Source: Clostridia bacterium
Lineage (GTDB): Bacteria; Bacillota; Clostridia; Acetivibrionales; DSM-27016
Assembly: GCA_026414765.1 (NCBI GenBank)
Contig: JAOAIJ010000051.1
Location: 1 to 33,904, forward strand
Reading direction: 5' to 3'
Length of the DNA: 33,904 nucleotides
This document shows, piece by piece, positions 32,944-33,904 of the stretch; the stretch's first letter is position 1, and each line of letters opens with the position of its first letter. The notes under the pieces were generated by a model. That model saw nothing but the letters and a program-made list of their open reading frames with translations. It searched no databases and was not told where the DNA came from. The position numbers and the translations under genes are program-made.

Positions 32944-33904
32944 TTATTTTGCAGCCAATACCTTTTGAGCACTTACAATCTGTACGCATATGCAAAGGAT
33001 TTCTATAGCCTTGCGAAGTTCTTCCAATGTCGGAAAAGTAGGTGCTATTCTTATATTTCTGTCTTTTGGGTCCTTCCCATAAGGGTAGGTAGCACCAACC
33101 TTGGTTAATGTAACTCCTGCTTCACTTGCTAATTCATATACTGCCTTAGCACATCCTTCCATGGTGTTCAGGCTAATAAAATATCCGCCGTTTGGCTTAT
33201 TCCACCATGCAATATCTTTCCCGCCAAGTTCTGCTTCTAATATTTCAAGAACTGCATCAAATTTTGGTCCGATTATCGCAGCATGTTTTTTCATTTGAGC
33301 CTCTACGTCTTTCATATTTTTTAAGAACTTTATGTGACGCAGTTGATTTATTTTATCAGGACCGATAGTCTGAATCGATAGTTGTTTTCGTATAAAGTTT
33401 ATATTGTTTTCACTTGCTGCCATAGCCGCAACACCAGCACCTGGGAATGTGATCTTAGATGTGGAAGTAAACATGAATACCCGATCTGCATTGCCGGCAT
33501 CCTTGCAAGCTGTTAGAATATTTTTCAACTGATCGTGTTTATCCGTTAGATGGTGTACAGCATATGCATTATCCCAGAATATTCTGAAATCATCAGCTGC
33601 TGTCTTCATTTTGGCAAGCCTGTCAACAACCTCATCGGAATATGTAATTCCAAATGGGTTACTATATTTCGGAACACACCAGATACCCTTTATAGCTTCA
33701 TCCTCGGCAACCAGCTTTTCAACAGTATCCATATCGGGACCGTCATGCTTCAGGTCTATCGTAATCATTTCAATGCCAAACAATTCACAAATTGCAAAGT
33801 GCCTGTCATACCCTGGGCTAGGACATAAAAATTTTACAGCCGGAAGCTTTCCCCATGGCTCTTCACTTCCCAGAACACCAAGCAGCAAGGCTCTGGCTAT
33901 AGAG
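32944..33904 (-). CDS. PLP-dependent aminotransferase, aspartate aminotransferase type Ic (MocR-C-like), 5' part outside window
   Basis: The frame is open to the right edge (ARALLLGVLGSEEPW precedes the first possible internal start), so about the last 320 residues are seen and the N-terminus is missing. Fold-type I aminotransferase features: CPSPGYDRH, the GIWCVPKYSNPFGITYSDE segment with the conserved Asn-Pro, FWDNAYAVHHL with the PLP-ring Asp, STSKITFPGAG with the Schiff-base Lys, and NIRIAPTFPT with the carboxylate-binding Arg. These segments match the group of aspartate aminotransferases related to PF12897. The expected reaction is amino transfer between aspartate and 2-oxoglutarate; the exact substrate is inferred. 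A GC-rich terminator follows the gene. Confidence 0.9.
   Translation of the reverse strand, partial: SIARALLLGVLGSEEPWGKLPAVKFLCPSPGYDRHFAICELFGIEMITIDLKHDGPDMDTVEKLVAEDEAIKGIWCVPKYSNPFGITYSDEVVDRLAKMKTAADDFRIFWDNAYAVHHLTDKHDQLKNILTACKDAGNADRVFMFTSTSKITFPGAGVAAMAASENNINFIRKQLSIQTIGPDKINQLRHIKFLKNMKDVEAQMKKHAAIIGPKFDAVLEILEAELGGKDIAWWNKPNGGYFISLNTMEGCAKAVYELASEAGVTLTKVGATYPYGKDPKDRNIRIAPTFPTLEELRKAIEILCICVQIVSAQKVLAAK

Noticed and set aside
1-33904. Mobile elements, CRISPR arrays, tRNA or rRNA genes
   Set aside because: No transposase, integrase, regularly spaced short repeats, attachment-site duplication or RNA gene was recognised on either strand.

Overview
The window looks like chromosomal DNA of an anaerobic, low-GC, S-layer-bearing clostridium. 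The best guess is the Ruminiclostridium / Clostridium cluster III group. The grounds are AT-rich intergenic DNA, strong AGGAGG-type ribosome binding sites with several TTG and GTG starts, three S-layer homology repeats, a modular FN3/cohesin-like surface protein, a DUF4846 lipoprotein and a VanW/G5 envelope protein. This is inference from gene content; there is no rRNA or other phylogenetic marker. No tRNA, rRNA, insertion sequence, CRISPR array or phage gene was seen. Almost every gene is on the minus strand; only an Rh-type ammonium channel and a 36-residue membrane peptide are on the plus strand.

Layout. 1-5715 (-): the first 1905 residues of a very large secreted protein cut by the left edge: signal peptide, LamG-like domain, cadherin/Ig-like domain, a tandemly duplicated 374-residue Asp-box propeller module, seven or eight FN3 domains and the start of a cohesin-like domain. 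5716-6172: divergent promoter region. 6173-7342 (+): Rh-type ammonium channel, then a strong terminator shared with a Cu/Zn superoxide dismutase gene (7391-7924, -). 8112-8222 (+): small membrane peptide. 8355-12196 (-): VanW/G5 protein and a two-component system (regulator, then kinase). 12360-15095 (-): apparent operon of a DUF454 membrane protein, a GNAT acetyltransferase, a PII-like protein and a ClC chloride channel/exchanger. 15212-15514 (-): small lipoprotein. 15707-17901 (-): second two-component system. 18110-24262 (-): operon of a tandem-module membrane-fusion protein, a MacB-type ABC ATPase, its FtsX-like permease and an SLH-domain protein. 24497-27166 (-): P-type Ca2+-ATPase. 27409-29190 (-): SH3b-domain exported protein and DUF4846 lipoprotein. 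29339-29965 (-): DedA-family protein. 30133-30870 (-): GntR/UTRA regulator. 31226-32653 (-): adenylosuccinate lyase. 32944-33904 (-): aminotransferase cut by the right edge.

How it may work together. Most of the window serves the cell envelope and ion balance. Two OmpR-type two-component systems flank the ion-channel and envelope genes, and two direct-repeat arrays of the kind such regulators bind are visible. One (12335-12354) overlaps a -35-less promoter in front of the first regulator gene, which suggests autoregulation. The other (24387-24412) lies upstream of the membrane-fusion/ABC/SLH operon, which could be the target of the second system. The most original candidates are: the MFP-ABC-SLH operon as an envelope-spanning export or stress-resistance machine that includes an S-layer-anchored part; the PII-like/ClC pair as a ligand-gated anion channel; the bacterial Rh-type channel with an inverted repeat at its transcription start; and the giant surface protein with its duplicated propeller.

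Several starts are placed downstream of the longest open frame because the ribosome binding site lies inside the longer version: DUF454, SLH protein, membrane-fusion protein, Ca2+-ATPase, DUF4846, DedA and GntR.
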